Made by a program: the position numbers and the translations under genes
Notes under the pieces: model-generated
What the model saw: only the letters and a program-made list of their open reading frames with translations
Database searches by the model: none
What the model was told of the DNA's origin: nothing
Source of the DNA: Staphylococcus argensis
GTDB taxonomy: Bacteria; Bacillota; Bacilli; Staphylococcales; Staphylococcaceae
Direction of reading: 5' to 3'
NCBI RefSeq assembly: GCF_002902305.1
Contig: NZ_PPPX01000001.1
Coordinates: forward strand, 939,655-1,003,654
Length of the DNA stretch: 64,000 nt
Shown: in pieces, positions 28,924-37,565 of the stretch
How the letters are laid out: every line of letters begins with the position of its first letter
How positions within the stretch are numbered: the first letter of the stretch is position 1

Positions 28924-28952
28924 TTGTACTTTTCCTGCTTATACCTTAAAAT
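28924..28952 (+). promoter_or_regulatory. Probable promoter of the lipoprotein gene
   Basis: TTGTAC (28924-28929), a 17-bp spacer and TAAAAT (28947-28952), 57 bp upstream of the lipoprotein start codon. Confidence 0.5.
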
Positions 28953-29008
28953 GATAGCATAATTAGGTTTAGAATGAATAGTTATTGATTTTTTATAGGA
29001 GCAAAATA

Positions 29009-29587
29009 ATGAAGAAGAAATTAATTGCGGTACTATGTGCTTCCTCTTTATTAGTAGGCTGTGGAAGCCAAAATTTAACTCAACTTGAAAAGAAAACCAC
29101 TGATTTACGTGATAAAAATCATAAAATGAAGTTAGAAATTCAAGAATTGCAACAGTCGAAGTCGCAACATGAAGAAAAGATTAAAGCGTTACAGAAAGAT
29201 AAGAGCAATATGAGACAAGCGAAGTCGAACCATAAAAAAGTGTCTAACTACAAGACTTCGTCGCAATATTATAAAGATGTTACTGACGTGTTGAACGATT
29301 ATCACAATCAGAAAGAAGATATTGAGGCAAATAAACATAGCTCGAAAGTAGAATCGAAAATCAATGGTATGGTCGAAGATTTAGATCAAGCACGTGACCA
29401 CTATACAGAGAATTTAGATAAAGATGACATGTCTTCTGACGATAAGAAAAAGGATAAATCAATTTCTAAATTACATAAGGATTTAACTAAAGCTTTTAAT
29501 GATATACAAGATGGCTATAGTAAAAAAGATAAAAAGAAAATCTCTAGTGGCCAAAAGAAACTATCGCAAATTAAGTTAGATCAATAA
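29009..29587 (+). CDS. Coiled-coil lipoprotein
   Basis: A predicted membrane-anchored lipoprotein of 192 residues on the outer face of the membrane. The signal peptide MKKKLIAVLCASSLLVGC ends in the lipobox LVGC (Cys18). The mature part is extremely rich in Lys, Gln, Asp and Ser, with heptad-like coiled coil at 25-80 and no enzymatic motif. It resembles YkyA-type lipoproteins in composition only. ATG at 29009 follows AGGAG; upstream codons have no binding site. Probably co-transcribed with the small membrane protein 44 bp downstream. Confidence 0.8.
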   Translation: MKKKLIAVLCASSLLVGCGSQNLTQLEKKTTDLRDKNHKMKLEIQELQQSKSQHEEKIKALQKDKSNMRQAKSNHKKVSNYKTSSQYYKDVTDVLNDYHNQKEDIEANKHSSKVESKINGMVEDLDQARDHYTENLDKDDMSSDDKKKDKSISKLHKDLTKAFNDIQDGYSKKDKKKISSGQKKLSQIKLDQ

Positions 29588-29631
29588 TAATCAGCTAAAT
29601 TAGTTTTTAAGTATTATAGGAGTGTTCATTT

Positions 29632-29847
29632 TTGAGGAATGTATTGTTTTACATTGTCATTATCATCGCTGCTTTTGGATTAATCATGAATTTTGATGTT
29701 TTCTTCTATAGCATCATTCGCTCATTGATTACCCTTGCAATTATTGGTGTAATTATTTATTTAATTTATTACTTCTTCTTCCTTACCGAGGATCAACGCA
29801 AGTATAAGCGCGCGCAACGTAAGTATAAACGACGTAATAAACGTTAA
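29632..29847 (+). CDS. Small basic-tailed membrane protein
   Basis: A 71-residue protein with two hydrophobic helices (about 4-24 and 30-50) and a strongly basic C-terminal tail (QRKYKRAQRKYKRRNKR) that would lie in the cytoplasm. TTG start at 29632, AGGAG 9 nt upstream. I do not recognise a family. It ends at a strong terminator, so it forms a two-gene unit with the lipoprotein. Confidence 0.75.
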   Translation: MRNVLFYIVIIIAAFGLIMNFDVFFYSIIRSLITLAIIGVIIYLIYYFFFLTEDQRKYKRAQRKYKRRNKR

Positions 29848-29860
29848 ATATAAGTTAGTT

Positions 29861-29905
29861 AAAACCTTCTGAAGTCATTTGCTAACTTCAGAAGGTTTTT
29901 TATTT
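29861..29905. terminator. Bidirectional terminator, small membrane protein/lipM
   Basis: A 15-bp perfect stem AAAACCTTCTGAAGT (29861-29875) with ACTTCAGAAGGTTTT (29885-29899), T-rich on the right and A-rich on the left, between convergent genes. Confidence 0.9.
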
Positions 29906-29906
29906 C

Positions 29907-30737
29907 TTATTTGCGATACATCCAGTCGTCGGATTTATATTTTTCAGCAATTTCTTGGACTTCTTGTTCTTGAGCTTCAGTCAGTTGCAATGGTTTAAAG
30001 TCGATGTTCAAGCCCTTTTTAAAACCAGTGGCGAAAGCATCTTCCATTTGTTCTAAAGTGATGTGCTCATCAGAAATGTCATTCATTGCTACGGCTTTAT
30101 CAAGGAATGCTTTTTTCATTTTATCTTTCAAACGACTATTCTTAAATTTGAACATGTCGAATAAATCATCGATATCTACATCTTGCAAGAGTGAACCATG
30201 TTGAAGAATTACGCCTTTCTGACGTACTTGCGCACTCCCTGCGATCTTACGTCCTTCAACTACAAGCTCATACCAACTTGGTGCGTCGAAACATACTGCA
30301 CTACGAGGTTGGCGCAATTTAGCACGCTCTTCCTCTGAACGTGGGACAGAAAAGTGAGCATCAAAGCCGAGGCTTCTAAAACCTTCGAGTAACCCTTGAG
30401 AAATGACTTTGTAGGCTTCAGTCACTGTACGCGGCATCTCGGGATGATCTTCAGGTACGATGACAGCATATGTCAGTTCCTTGTCATGCAACACGCCTCT
30501 TCCCCCAGTTGGACGTCTGACAAGACCATATCCCTTCTCTTTAACTTTATCGATATCGATTTCTTTCTCTAAACGTTGAAAATAACCTACAGATAATGTG
30601 GGAGGGTCCCAAGTGTAGAAGCGAATCACTGGATCGATTTCTCCACGAGACACAAAGTTTAACAACGCTTCATCCATTGCCATATTGTAGTATGGATCAC
30701 GACTACCTGTATTGATGAAATTCCAAGTTTCTACCAC
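29907..30737 (-). CDS. lipM: Octanoyltransferase LipM
   Basis: Transfers octanoate from acyl carrier protein to the GcvH lipoyl domain, the first step of lipoate assembly in Firmicutes. A 276-residue BPL/LplA/LipB-fold enzyme with [18 protein letters not shown], the acyl-thioester Cys in [13 protein letters not shown] and the Lys in [12 protein letters not shown]. LplA-type lipoate ligase is the alternative; the Cys motif and length favour LipM. Its location close to the gcv operon fits GcvH as substrate. Confidence 0.88.
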   Translation of the reverse strand: MVETWNFINTGSRDPYYNMAMDEALLNFVSRGEIDPVIRFYTWDPPTLSVGYFQRLEKEIDIDKVKEKGYGLVRRPTGGRGVLHDKELTYAVIVPEDHPEMPRTVTEAYKVISQGLLEGFRSLGFDAHFSVPRSEEERAKLRQPRSAVCFDAPSWYELVVEGRKIAGSAQVRQKGVILQHGSLLQDVDIDDLFDMFKFKNSRLKDKMKKAFLDKAVAMNDISDEHITLEQMEDAFATGFKKGLNIDFKPLQLTEAQEQEVQEIAEKYKSDDWMYRK

Positions 30738-30820
30738 AATTAAAACCCCTAACCAATATAATTAGCATGACTCTAATTGATTTAAAGTATGCCCGACAAC
30801 GTTAAAATGCAATAAAAATT

Positions 30821-30849
30821 TTGATAAATTGCATTCACAGTCTTATAAT
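30821..30849 (+). promoter_or_regulatory. Promoter of the rhodanese-like gene
   Basis: TTGATA (30821-30826), 17-bp spacer, TATAAT (30844-30849); a near-consensus housekeeping promoter 33 bp before the start codon. A second TTGCAT-16-TATAAT pair overlaps it (30829-30856). Confidence 0.65.
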
Positions 30850-30881
30850 ATATAATAGCGATTTATGAGGGAGGATGCAAG

Positions 30882-31268
30882 ATGAGTAACTTTGTATACA
30901 TTGCGTTAATCATCATCGTCATCATCATTTTATACATGGTTATACAAATGATTTGGAACAAACGTGCTGTAACTGAATTAGATCAGAATGAGTTCCATAA
31001 AGGTTTGCGTAAAGCACAAGTTATCGATGTGCGTGAGAAAGTAGACTATGATTATGGACATATTAACGGTGCACGTAATATCCCAATTACGATGTTTAAA
31101 CAAAGATTCCAAGGTTTGAGAAAGGATCAGCCTATTTACTTAGCTGATGCCAATGGCGTTGCTGCTTATCGTGCCGCGAGAATCTTGAAGAAGAACGGCT
31201 ATAAAGATATTTATATGCTTAAAGGCGGCTATAAAAAGTGGACAGGCAAGATCAAATCTAAAAAATAA
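30882..31268 (+). CDS. Membrane-anchored rhodanese-like protein (YqhL-like)
   Basis: A 128-residue protein: one N-terminal transmembrane helix (about 4-24) then a rhodanese domain with QVIDVREKVDYDYGHINGARNIP and YMLKGGYKKW. The active-site loop, normally Cys-x4-Arg, reads YLADANGVAAYRAA and has no cysteine, so sulfurtransferase activity is not expected. It may be a binding or structural paralogue. ATG with GGGAGG upstream; monocistronic with its own promoter and terminator. Confidence 0.88.
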   Translation: MSNFVYIALIIIVIIILYMVIQMIWNKRAVTELDQNEFHKGLRKAQVIDVREKVDYDYGHINGARNIPITMFKQRFQGLRKDQPIYLADANGVAAYRAARILKKNGYKDIYMLKGGYKKWTGKIKSKK

Positions 31269-31274
31269 TGTATA

Positions 31275-31308
31275 GAAAAAAGCAATCCTAAAGAGGATTG
31301 CTTTTTTT
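31275..31308. terminator. Bidirectional terminator, rhodanese/gcvPB
   Basis: A compact stem, GCAATCCT/AGGATTGC, with six A before and seven T after: a textbook terminator for both converging transcripts. Confidence 0.92.
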
Positions 31309-31332
31309 GTGCCTGAAATACTGCTTTCAGAT

Positions 31333-32811
31333 CTATTCTTTTTCAGCGTGTAAACCATCAAATTTCAATACTGGTTTACGTGCAGCTTTTGTTTCATCTA
31401 AGCGATCAATGATTGTATGATGTGGTGCTTCAAGTACTTTATCTGGATCATTTTTCGCTTCTTCTGAAATTTGGATGAGCGCGTCACAGAAGTAATCTAA
31501 TGTTTCTTTAGATTCAGTTTCTGTAGGCTCAATCATCATACCTTCATCCACATTGAGTGGGAAGTAAATTGTAGGTGGATGTACGCCGAAATCTAACAAG
31601 CGTTTTGCCATGTCGAGTGTACGTACACCGTGTTCTTTTTGTTTAGAACCACTGAGAACAAATTCGTGTTTACAGTATTGTTCGAATGGAATATCAAATT
31701 CATCTTTAAGACGTGCTTTAATATAGTTGGCGTTAAGCACAGCAGCTTCTGAAACTTCTTGTAAACCTTTGTTACCCATTGTGCGGATATAAGTGTACGC
31801 TCTTAGGTAAATACCAAAGTTACCGTAGAACGGTTTAACTCGACCAATTGAATTTTCAATTTCGTTTTCATAACGGTAATGATCTCCGTCTTTAACTACA
31901 AGTGGTTTTGGTAGATAGCTTGCTAATTCTTTAACAACACCCACTGGGCCTGAACCAGGTCCGCCACCACCGTGAGGGCCTGTAAATGTCTTATGCAAGT
32001 TCAAGTGTACGGCATCAAAGCCCATGTCTCCTGGGCGTACTTTATCCATAATTGCGTTGAGGTTTGCACCATCATAGTAAAGTAAGCCGCCTGCTTCGTG
32101 GACAATTTCACGGATTTCCATGATATTTTTCTCGAAGATACCTAACGTATTAGGGTTAGTCAACATGATAGCAGCTGTATTCTCGTTAACTACACGTTTT
32201 AAGTCTTCGATGTCTACTTCACCGCGTTCATTAGACTTAACAGTAACCGCTTTGAATCCAGCGAATGCTGCAGAAGCTGGATTTGTACCGTGAGCTGAGT
32301 CAGGAACGATAACTTCGTTTCTGTGACCTTGACCATTTTTTTGATGGTAAGCTTTAAAGATCATCAACGCTGTCCATTCACCATGCGCACCAGCTGCTGG
32401 TTGAAGTGTAACTTCGTCCATACCTGTGATTTCTTTAAGCTCTTCTTGTAGGCTGTGAATGATTTCAAGTGAACCTTGGACTTGTGATTCGTCTTGTAGT
32501 GGATGCGCCTCAGCAAAACCACCTAAACGCGCTACTTTTTCATTAATTTTAGGATTGTATTTCATCGTACAAGAGCCAAGTGGATAGAAACCTGAGTCTA
32601 CGCCGAAGTTTTTATTGGATAACTCTGTATAATGACGTACAAGGTCTAATTCGGCTACTTCAGGAAGTTCCGCTTTCTCTTTACGGATAAATTTCTCATC
32701 AAAAACGTCATTAACTGATTGAGATTCAACCTCTTTCTGAGGTAAAGAATATGCATAACGTCCTTCTCTAGAACGTTCAAAGATTAGAGGGCTAGATTTA
32801 CTTACTACCAT
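31333..32811 (-). CDS. gcvPB: Glycine dehydrogenase (decarboxylating) subunit 2
   Basis: Second subunit of the split P-protein of the glycine cleavage system. The 492-residue PLP enzyme carries the PLP-lysine motif [20 protein letters not shown]. With GcvPA it decarboxylates glycine and loads aminomethyl onto GcvH. The start overlaps the gcvPA end by 14 nt, so the two halves are translationally coupled. Last gene of gcvT-gcvPA-gcvPB. Confidence 0.95.
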   Translation of the reverse strand: MVVSKSSPLIFERSREGRYAYSLPQKEVESQSVNDVFDEKFIRKEKAELPEVAELDLVRHYTELSNKNFGVDSGFYPLGSCTMKYNPKINEKVARLGGFAEAHPLQDESQVQGSLEIIHSLQEELKEITGMDEVTLQPAAGAHGEWTALMIFKAYHQKNGQGHRNEVIVPDSAHGTNPASAAFAGFKAVTVKSNERGEVDIEDLKRVVNENTAAIMLTNPNTLGIFEKNIMEIREIVHEAGGLLYYDGANLNAIMDKVRPGDMGFDAVHLNLHKTFTGPHGGGGPGSGPVGVVKELASYLPKPLVVKDGDHYRYENEIENSIGRVKPFYGNFGIYLRAYTYIRTMGNKGLQEVSEAAVLNANYIKARLKDEFDIPFEQYCKHEFVLSGSKQKEHGVRTLDMAKRLLDFGVHPPTIYFPLNVDEGMMIEPTETESKETLDYFCDALIQISEEAKNDPDKVLEAPHHTIIDRLDETKAARKPVLKFDGLHAEKE

Positions 32812-34150
32812 TTAACTCACCTGCTTTCTTCACGAATGAATCGATTTCATCTTTAGTACGTAATTCAGTCACGGCAACGAGCATATGATTAGTGAAGTCT
32901 GAGCTTGCTTCGCCTAAATCGAAACCGCCGATGAATCCTTCATCAACTAATGCTTTATTAATTTCAGAAATAGGTTGATCAAATTTAACTACAAATTCGT
33001 TGTAGCTTGGAGCTTCTGAAACTTCAAAGCCTGCTTCTTTAAATTGATTTTTAGCGTAATTAGCATTTTCGAAGTTTCTTAGCGCAATATCATACATACC
33101 TTGTTTACCTAATGCAGACATGCAGATGGATGAAGCAAGTGCATTTAGTGCTTGGTTAGAACAGATATTAGAAGTCGCTTTATCACGACGGATATGTTGT
33201 TCGCGGGCTTGTAAAGTTAATACGAAACCACGGTTACCGTCTTCGTCTTCGGTTTGACCTACTAAGCGACCAGGTGTTTTACGCATTAATTTTTTAGTTG
33301 TTGCGAAGTAACCACAGTGTGGTCCACCGAATTGAGCTGGAATACCGAATGGTTGTGTGTCCCCTACAACGATATCAGCGCCGAAGCTACCTGGAGGTGT
33401 AAGTAATCCTAGAGCTAATGGGTTAGCGTAAACGATGAATAATGCTTTCTTATCTTCAATGAATGAATGGATTTTTTCTAAATCTTCAACTGAACCGTAG
33501 AAGTTTGGATATTGAACAGCAACTGCTGCTGTATTGTCATCAACTGCTGCTTCAAGTTTATCGAGGTCAGTGATTGTGCCATCTAAGTCTACTTCTTCAA
33601 TTTCAAACTCGTCTCTTACTTTAACGTAAGTATTGAGTACTTGAAGTGCTTGGTAATGTAAACCTTTAGATACAACAATCTTATTCTTCTTAGTTTGGTT
33701 AAAAGCAAGGATACAAGCTTCTGCAAAGCTCGTCATACCATCATACATAGATGAGTTAGCAATATCCATATCTGTGAGTTCACAGATTAATGTTTGGAAT
33801 TCAAAAATAGCTTGTAATTCACCTTGAGAAATTTCAGGTTGATATGGAGTATAAGCAGTATAGAATTCAGATCTTGAAATCATAGCATCTACTACTGCTG
33901 GAGCATAATGATCATACACGCCTGCTCCTAGGAATGAAGCGTGCGTTTCTTTAGTAGTATTTTTATTAGAAATACGAGTTAAACGTTTCATTAAGCTTGT
34001 TTCTGGTTCGGCATCTGGAATGTTTAATTCTCTGCCAAGTAAGACTTCTTTAGGTACATCTCCATATAAATCTTGGATGGAGTCAGCACCAATAGTATCT
34101 AACATTTCTTTACGATCTTTCTCAGTTAATGGAATATAACGATGACTCAA
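32798..34150 (-). CDS. gcvPA: Glycine dehydrogenase (decarboxylating) subunit 1
   Basis: First subunit (450 residues) of the heterotetrameric P-protein typical of Bacilli; it corresponds to the N-terminal half of single-chain GcvP and lacks the PLP-lysine. Recognisable by [14 protein letters not shown] at the start, [34 protein letters not shown] and [15 protein letters not shown]. gcvT ends 16 bp upstream. Confidence 0.95.
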   Translation of the reverse strand: MSHRYIPLTEKDRKEMLDTIGADSIQDLYGDVPKEVLLGRELNIPDAEPETSLMKRLTRISNKNTTKETHASFLGAGVYDHYAPAVVDAMISRSEFYTAYTPYQPEISQGELQAIFEFQTLICELTDMDIANSSMYDGMTSFAEACILAFNQTKKNKIVVSKGLHYQALQVLNTYVKVRDEFEIEEVDLDGTITDLDKLEAAVDDNTAAVAVQYPNFYGSVEDLEKIHSFIEDKKALFIVYANPLALGLLTPPGSFGADIVVGDTQPFGIPAQFGGPHCGYFATTKKLMRKTPGRLVGQTEDEDGNRGFVLTLQAREQHIRRDKATSNICSNQALNALASSICMSALGKQGMYDIALRNFENANYAKNQFKEAGFEVSEAPSYNEFVVKFDQPISEINKALVDEGFIGGFDLGEASSDFTNHMLVAVTELRTKDEIDSFVKKAGELNGSK

Positions 34151-34166
34151 GATTTACACCCTTTCA

Positions 34167-35258
34167 TTATTTGCTAATTTGATTTTTCTTAACGATTTTA
34201 GCATCAACTTGACGTTTACGAACTTGAATGACAATTTCTTTGCCCATTTCGAATTCGTCACGGTCAATGATAGCTAAACCAATAGCTTTACCAGATAATG
34301 GTGATTGCGTTCCTGAAGTCACTTCACCAATTTCTTTACCATCTTTATTCATTACAGTATATCCAGTTCTTGGAATACCTTTACCAATCATTTCGATACC
34401 TACTGTACGACGTTTAGAACCATTTTCTTTTTGGTCTTTAAGTACTGATTTACCGATGAAATCAGCATCGATAAGTGGTTTAGCTGCAAATGCAATGCCA
34501 CCTTCATATGGTGTAATAGATTCTGTTAAGTCTTGACCATGAAGTGGTAGTCCAGCTTCTAATCTAAGAGTGTCACGTGCACCTAAGCCACATGGTTCAA
34601 CATCATATTCTAAGAAGCCATTCCAGATATCTAAGGCATCTTCAGATTTACAATAAATTTCGAATCCATCTTCACCTGTATAACCAGATTGAGAAAGAAT
34701 CACATTTTTACCGAAAATCGTAACATCCATTTTGAATTCAAATGGTTTCATTTCTGACACGTCAATGTCTACTAAGTCTTGAACAAGATCTCTTGCTTTA
34801 GGACCTTGAATAGCAAGTTGACCGTATTGATCAGAAACGTTTGAAACTTCAGCATCAAATTGATCAGAGTGTGATTTCATCCATTCAAAGTCTTTGTCTG
34901 TGTTAGCTGCGTTAACGACAAGTAAATACTCATTGTCACCGATTTGATAAGTGATTAAGTCGTCGATAACACCGCCTTCTTCGTTACAAAGAGCAGTATA
35001 TTGAGCTTTACCAATTTCTAATTTATCAGTGTCATTTGATAATAAATATTGAACTAATTGTGAAGCTTCAGGTCCTTTGATGAGTACTTCACCCATGTGA
35101 CTGACATCAAATAACCCTTTATTTGTACGTACAGCATTGTGCTCCTCTTTAATGCTAGAGAACTGAACAGGCATCGCCCATCCACCAAATTCGACAATCT
35201 TAGCACCACTATCGACAAACGCTTGATAAAGTGGTGTCTTCTTAAGTTCATTAGACAT
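34167..35258 (-). CDS. gcvT: Aminomethyltransferase (glycine cleavage T-protein)
   Basis: Transfers the methylene group from GcvH-bound aminomethyl to tetrahydrofolate and releases ammonia. 363 residues with [30 protein letters not shown] and [20 protein letters not shown]. First gene of the gcv operon, directly behind a glycine riboswitch and terminator. ATG follows AGGGGG. Confidence 0.96.
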   Translation of the reverse strand: MSNELKKTPLYQAFVDSGAKIVEFGGWAMPVQFSSIKEEHNAVRTNKGLFDVSHMGEVLIKGPEASQLVQYLLSNDTDKLEIGKAQYTALCNEEGGVIDDLITYQIGDNEYLLVVNAANTDKDFEWMKSHSDQFDAEVSNVSDQYGQLAIQGPKARDLVQDLVDIDVSEMKPFEFKMDVTIFGKNVILSQSGYTGEDGFEIYCKSEDALDIWNGFLEYDVEPCGLGARDTLRLEAGLPLHGQDLTESITPYEGGIAFAAKPLIDADFIGKSVLKDQKENGSKRRTVGIEMIGKGIPRTGYTVMNKDGKEIGEVTSGTQSPLSGKAIGLAIIDRDEFEMGKEIVIQVRKRQVDAKIVKKNQISK

Positions 35259-35280
35259 CTTGAAGCCCCCTATTAAATAT

Positions 35281-35318
35281 TTTAAAAATAAAGACAGGAT
35301 AGCCTAAGCTATCCTGTC
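35281..35318 (-). terminator. Riboswitch-controlled terminator of the gcv operon
   Basis: An 11-bp perfect stem, GACAGGATAGC/GCTATCCTGTC (35293-35318), is followed in the minus direction by TTTATTTTT. It lies between the glycine aptamer and gcvT and is the likely expression platform. Confidence 0.88.
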
Positions 35319-35340
35319 AGAATCTTTCAGGAATGCGTCA

Positions 35341-35433
35341 CAGTGTCATCCTTTTGCCTGAGAGATTCGTATATACTTGCACCTTCGGCGATGATTATAT
35401 TCAACAAAGAATACAATCATTCTCTCTAACACT
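35341..35433 (-). ncRNA. Glycine riboswitch (single aptamer)
   Basis: On the minus strand the conserved elements occur in order: AGAGAGAA, GCCGAAGGTGCAA, CTCTCAGGCAAAAGGA, closed by P1 CAGTGT/ACACTG (35428-35433 with 35341-35346). Only one aptamer is present. Known glycine riboswitches before gcv genes are ON switches: glycine binding disfavours the terminator. The 5' end abuts the aroK stop codon, so the gcv promoter must lie inside aroK or the leader is read from upstream. Confidence 0.92.
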
Positions 35434-35435
35434 GA

Positions 35436-35951
35436 TCAATCGCAAGATAACTCATTAAAGATTTCATCATGCAAATCTTTAAGAGATTGATTACTATTCA
35501 CTTTGATGAATGCGATTTCATTATATCTTGAATATCTGTCTGAATACAAGTTTTTTAAGTCATAAAGTGACTTATTATTAGCGTTAGGCCGATTTGGATC
35601 GTTACGAATTCTGTCATATACAATTTTTAAATCACAATCTAACCACACGATACTAGATTGCTTTTGAAGAATCTTTATAGATTGGGCACCTTCTATAATG
35701 CCGCCACCAGTCGCAATGACATCAAATTGTAGTATGCATTCTTGTAAATAGTGCGCTTCTAAACATCTAAAGTGTTGCTCTCCATGTTTTTTAAAAATAG
35801 CAGGAATAGACATTTGTTCTTGTTCAACGATATAGTGATCTAAATCTACATATGATAATTGATAAGTAGAAGCGATGTATTCACCTAACGTCGTCTTACC
35901 TACTCCCATAAATCCTATTAATATTAGAGGAAATCTAATGTTTTTTGGCAA
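35436..35951 (-). CDS. aroK: Shikimate kinase
   Basis: ATP-dependent phosphorylation of shikimate in the aromatic amino acid pathway. 171 residues; P-loop [15 protein letters not shown], shikimate-binding [19 protein letters not shown] and a LID with DPNRPNAN. The start is TTG at 35951 behind AAGGAAG. It overlaps the end of a comGG-like gene by 17 nt and is therefore the distal gene of the comG transcript, an arrangement also seen in other staphylococci. Confidence 0.92.
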   Translation of the reverse strand: MPKNIRFPLILIGFMGVGKTTLGEYIASTYQLSYVDLDHYIVEQEQMSIPAIFKKHGEQHFRCLEAHYLQECILQFDVIATGGGIIEGAQSIKILQKQSSIVWLDCDLKIVYDRIRNDPNRPNANNKSLYDLKNLYSDRYSRYNEIAFIKVNSNQSLKDLHDEIFNELSCD

Positions 35952-36135
35952 TGTGATCTTCCTTTAAATGTGATGTTTTGATTAGTCTATCGTAATCATG
36001 TTCGATATTATCTAAAGTTTTTAATTTAATACTGTATTGAACTGTGTATATTGAGATTACTGATAAATATAGCATAAATACCCCCATCACAAAAGGATAC
36101 ATGTAGCCTTTAACTTTATACGTAAAATTTCTTAT
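35935..36135 (-). CDS. comGG: ComGG-like minor pseudopilin (small gene)
   Basis: A short open frame between comGF and aroK. Its N-terminal part, [17 protein letters not shown], resembles my recollection of B. subtilis ComGG, which begins MYRTRGFIYPAVLFV, followed by a hydrophobic helix and a charged tail ending AKKH. The Gly-Tyr-Met-Tyr-Pro match requires a start upstream of the only in-frame ATG (36102, 55 codons). AGGAG at 36145-36149 stands 9 nt before ATA at 36135 (66 codons); ATC at 36138 is also possible. It overlaps comGF and aroK. It is much shorter than B. subtilis ComGG (124 residues). Confidence 0.6.
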   Translation of the reverse strand: MRNFTYKVKGYMYPFVMGVFMLYLSVISIYTVQYSIKLKTLDNIEHDYDRLIKTSHLKEDHIAKKH

Positions 36136-36601
36136 GATACATCACTCCTTTGTCCTTAAGATGGATATCGACCTCAATGAGATGCGCTTGTACCTTGCGA
36201 ACTTTAAACTGAGTAACTTGATTTAAAATAGTTACATTGCCTTTTCCATTTACTGTTTTGATGATCTTACCATTCTTATAACTGTATTTGCATAACCCTT
36301 TGCTATCAGATATTGATGATATTGTTGCGTGATTCTCAACAGTTAAAGATGAACTTGTAGAGAAATCTGCTATTAAATCTCTGGCAAAGAGTTCGAGTTC
36401 GATATCACTATTTGTGCTGAGATGATAGTCGAAGAACTTCGTGCTATTAATGATTAGAGGTAAGATAGTTAGAATGATTATGGTAATTGTTAAAGCAAGT
36501 AGTAATTCAATATAAGTGAATGCTTTGCAATCATTTCGGGTAGCATATTTCAGTTTCTTTATCAGAGATACATAAATCTTTGTGTTGATAGTAGATTTCA
36601 T
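36116..36601 (-). CDS. comGF: Competence pseudopilus minor pilin ComGF
   Basis: Minor pseudopilin of the DNA-uptake pilus. The type IV prepilin motif is KAFTYIELLLALTIT, with cleavage expected before Phe, followed by a membrane helix and a mostly beta soluble domain. The ATG at 36601 gives an unusually long leader (about 27 residues), has no clear binding site and overlaps comGE by 71 nt; a shorter, non-ATG start is plausible. It belongs to the comG operon, regulated by ComK and SigH in staphylococci. Confidence 0.75.
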   Translation of the reverse strand: MKSTINTKIYVSLIKKLKYATRNDCKAFTYIELLLALTITIIILTILPLIINSTKFFDYHLSTNSDIELELFARDLIADFSTSSSLTVENHATISSISDSKGLCKYSYKNGKIIKTVNGKGNVTILNQVTQFKVRKVQAHLIEVDIHLKDKGVMYHKKFYV

Positions 36602-36818
36602 ATTGTTTAAATTGTAAACCTTTCATCAATTCTAGCTTTTGCTCTCTAGAAATGAGTGCTGCTAGTAATCGCTTCATCTCCATAGTGTGGTGTTTTTCTT
36701 GAAGTGTATGATTCATTCGCAACATTAGTGGAAATAACAGCAGGCATAATATAGAGAGTGTACTTAAAGATAGTAACCTATCCATTAATAGACTCCCTTT
36801 TACTTTAGACTTTTTCAT
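36531..36818 (-). CDS. comGE: Competence pseudopilus minor pilin ComGE-like
   Basis: A 95-residue protein with a short basic N-terminus, one hydrophobic helix (LLSLSTLSILCLLLFPLML) and a soluble tail; no canonical FTxxE cleavage site is present (GSLLMDRLL sits in its place). Assignment rests on position between comGD and comGF and on size. ATG at 36818 overlaps the comGD end by 14 nt; TTG at 36839 is an alternative. Confidence 0.7.
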   Translation of the reverse strand: MKKSKVKGSLLMDRLLSLSTLSILCLLLFPLMLRMNHTLQEKHHTMEMKRLLAALISREQKLELMKGLQFKQYEIYYQHKDLCISDKETEICYPK

Positions 36819-37257
36819 AACGGATTCGCCCTTTCTCAATGTGGAATATTAAACGATAGATTTCTTTGCCATAAGAAATGTAAACTGAACCAAATTGATT
36901 CACTTCACCCTTTTTATCAAAGTTAATGTAATCAAGGTTTGATCTGTTCATAATTGTTCCTTTAGTAAGTGTTATAGTAGATTTCTTTGTCGCACCTTGT
37001 TCTTTAATTTCGATTTGATTCGTTCCTTTTTTAAATAAGACGATAATTGATTTTTGATCATGTATCGCTTTAGATTTATAGAGATTCAAATGACTGATTA
37101 ACTGCGTCATACGTTTTTGGTTGGTCTTAGTGTAATTTGTATTGAGTAGAGAGGCATGCGTCTGTAGATACATTAAGATACTGATAATAAAGAGGACGAA
37201 TAGCAGTTCAACGTAGGTAAAAGCTTTCCTTGCGTTAAGATGCACGAGCTTCCCCAT
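36805..37257 (-). CDS. comGD: Competence pseudopilus minor pilin ComGD
   Basis: A 150-residue minor pseudopilin with the prepilin cleavage motif ARKAFTYVELLFVLFII. The soluble part contains a short beta-rich domain. ATG at 37257 lacks a binding site; GTG at 37245 (leader VHLNARKA) has GGGGAAG just upstream and may be the true start. Overlaps both comGC and comGE, so the operon is translationally coupled. Confidence 0.82.
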   Translation of the reverse strand: MGKLVHLNARKAFTYVELLFVLFIISILMYLQTHASLLNTNYTKTNQKRMTQLISHLNLYKSKAIHDQKSIIVLFKKGTNQIEIKEQGATKKSTITLTKGTIMNRSNLDYINFDKKGEVNQFGSVYISYGKEIYRLIFHIEKGRIRYEKV

Positions 37258-37552
37258 TTTGAATCGCTATAGCTTGACCATTTTTACATTTCTTCTGCTG
37301 TTCTTTGATATATCCTTCTCTTACTAAGTCATCGATAGAGTCAGGTTTATGATCATTTTTAAGTGTATAAGCTTCAATCTGACTATTAATCATCTTAACT
37401 TGAGCATCACACCCCGTCGTTTGAATATGTTGAGACTGCTTCGCTATATTTGGAATAATTAATATTAAGAGTAAGCTGATAATGAGGAGTACGAGTAACA
37501 TTTCAATAAGTGTAAAAGCAGGTTTCAAAAAGCGTTTCTGTAATTTTTTCAT
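37235..37552 (-). CDS. comGC: Competence major pseudopilin ComGC
   Basis: Major pilin of the competence pseudopilus. The start at 37552 (MKKLQKRFLKPAFTLIEMLL) has AAAGGA upstream; the prepilin peptidase ComC would cut before Phe in KPAFTLIEMLLVLLII. The C-terminus carries a Cys pair (GCDAQVK and KKCKNG), compatible with the disulfide known in ComGC. 105 residues, a usual length. Confidence 0.92.
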   Translation of the reverse strand: MKKLQKRFLKPAFTLIEMLLVLLIISLLLILIIPNIAKQSQHIQTTGCDAQVKMINSQIEAYTLKNDHKPDSIDDLVREGYIKEQQKKCKNGQAIAIQNGEARAS

Positions 37553-37565
37553 GGTGATTCCTTTC

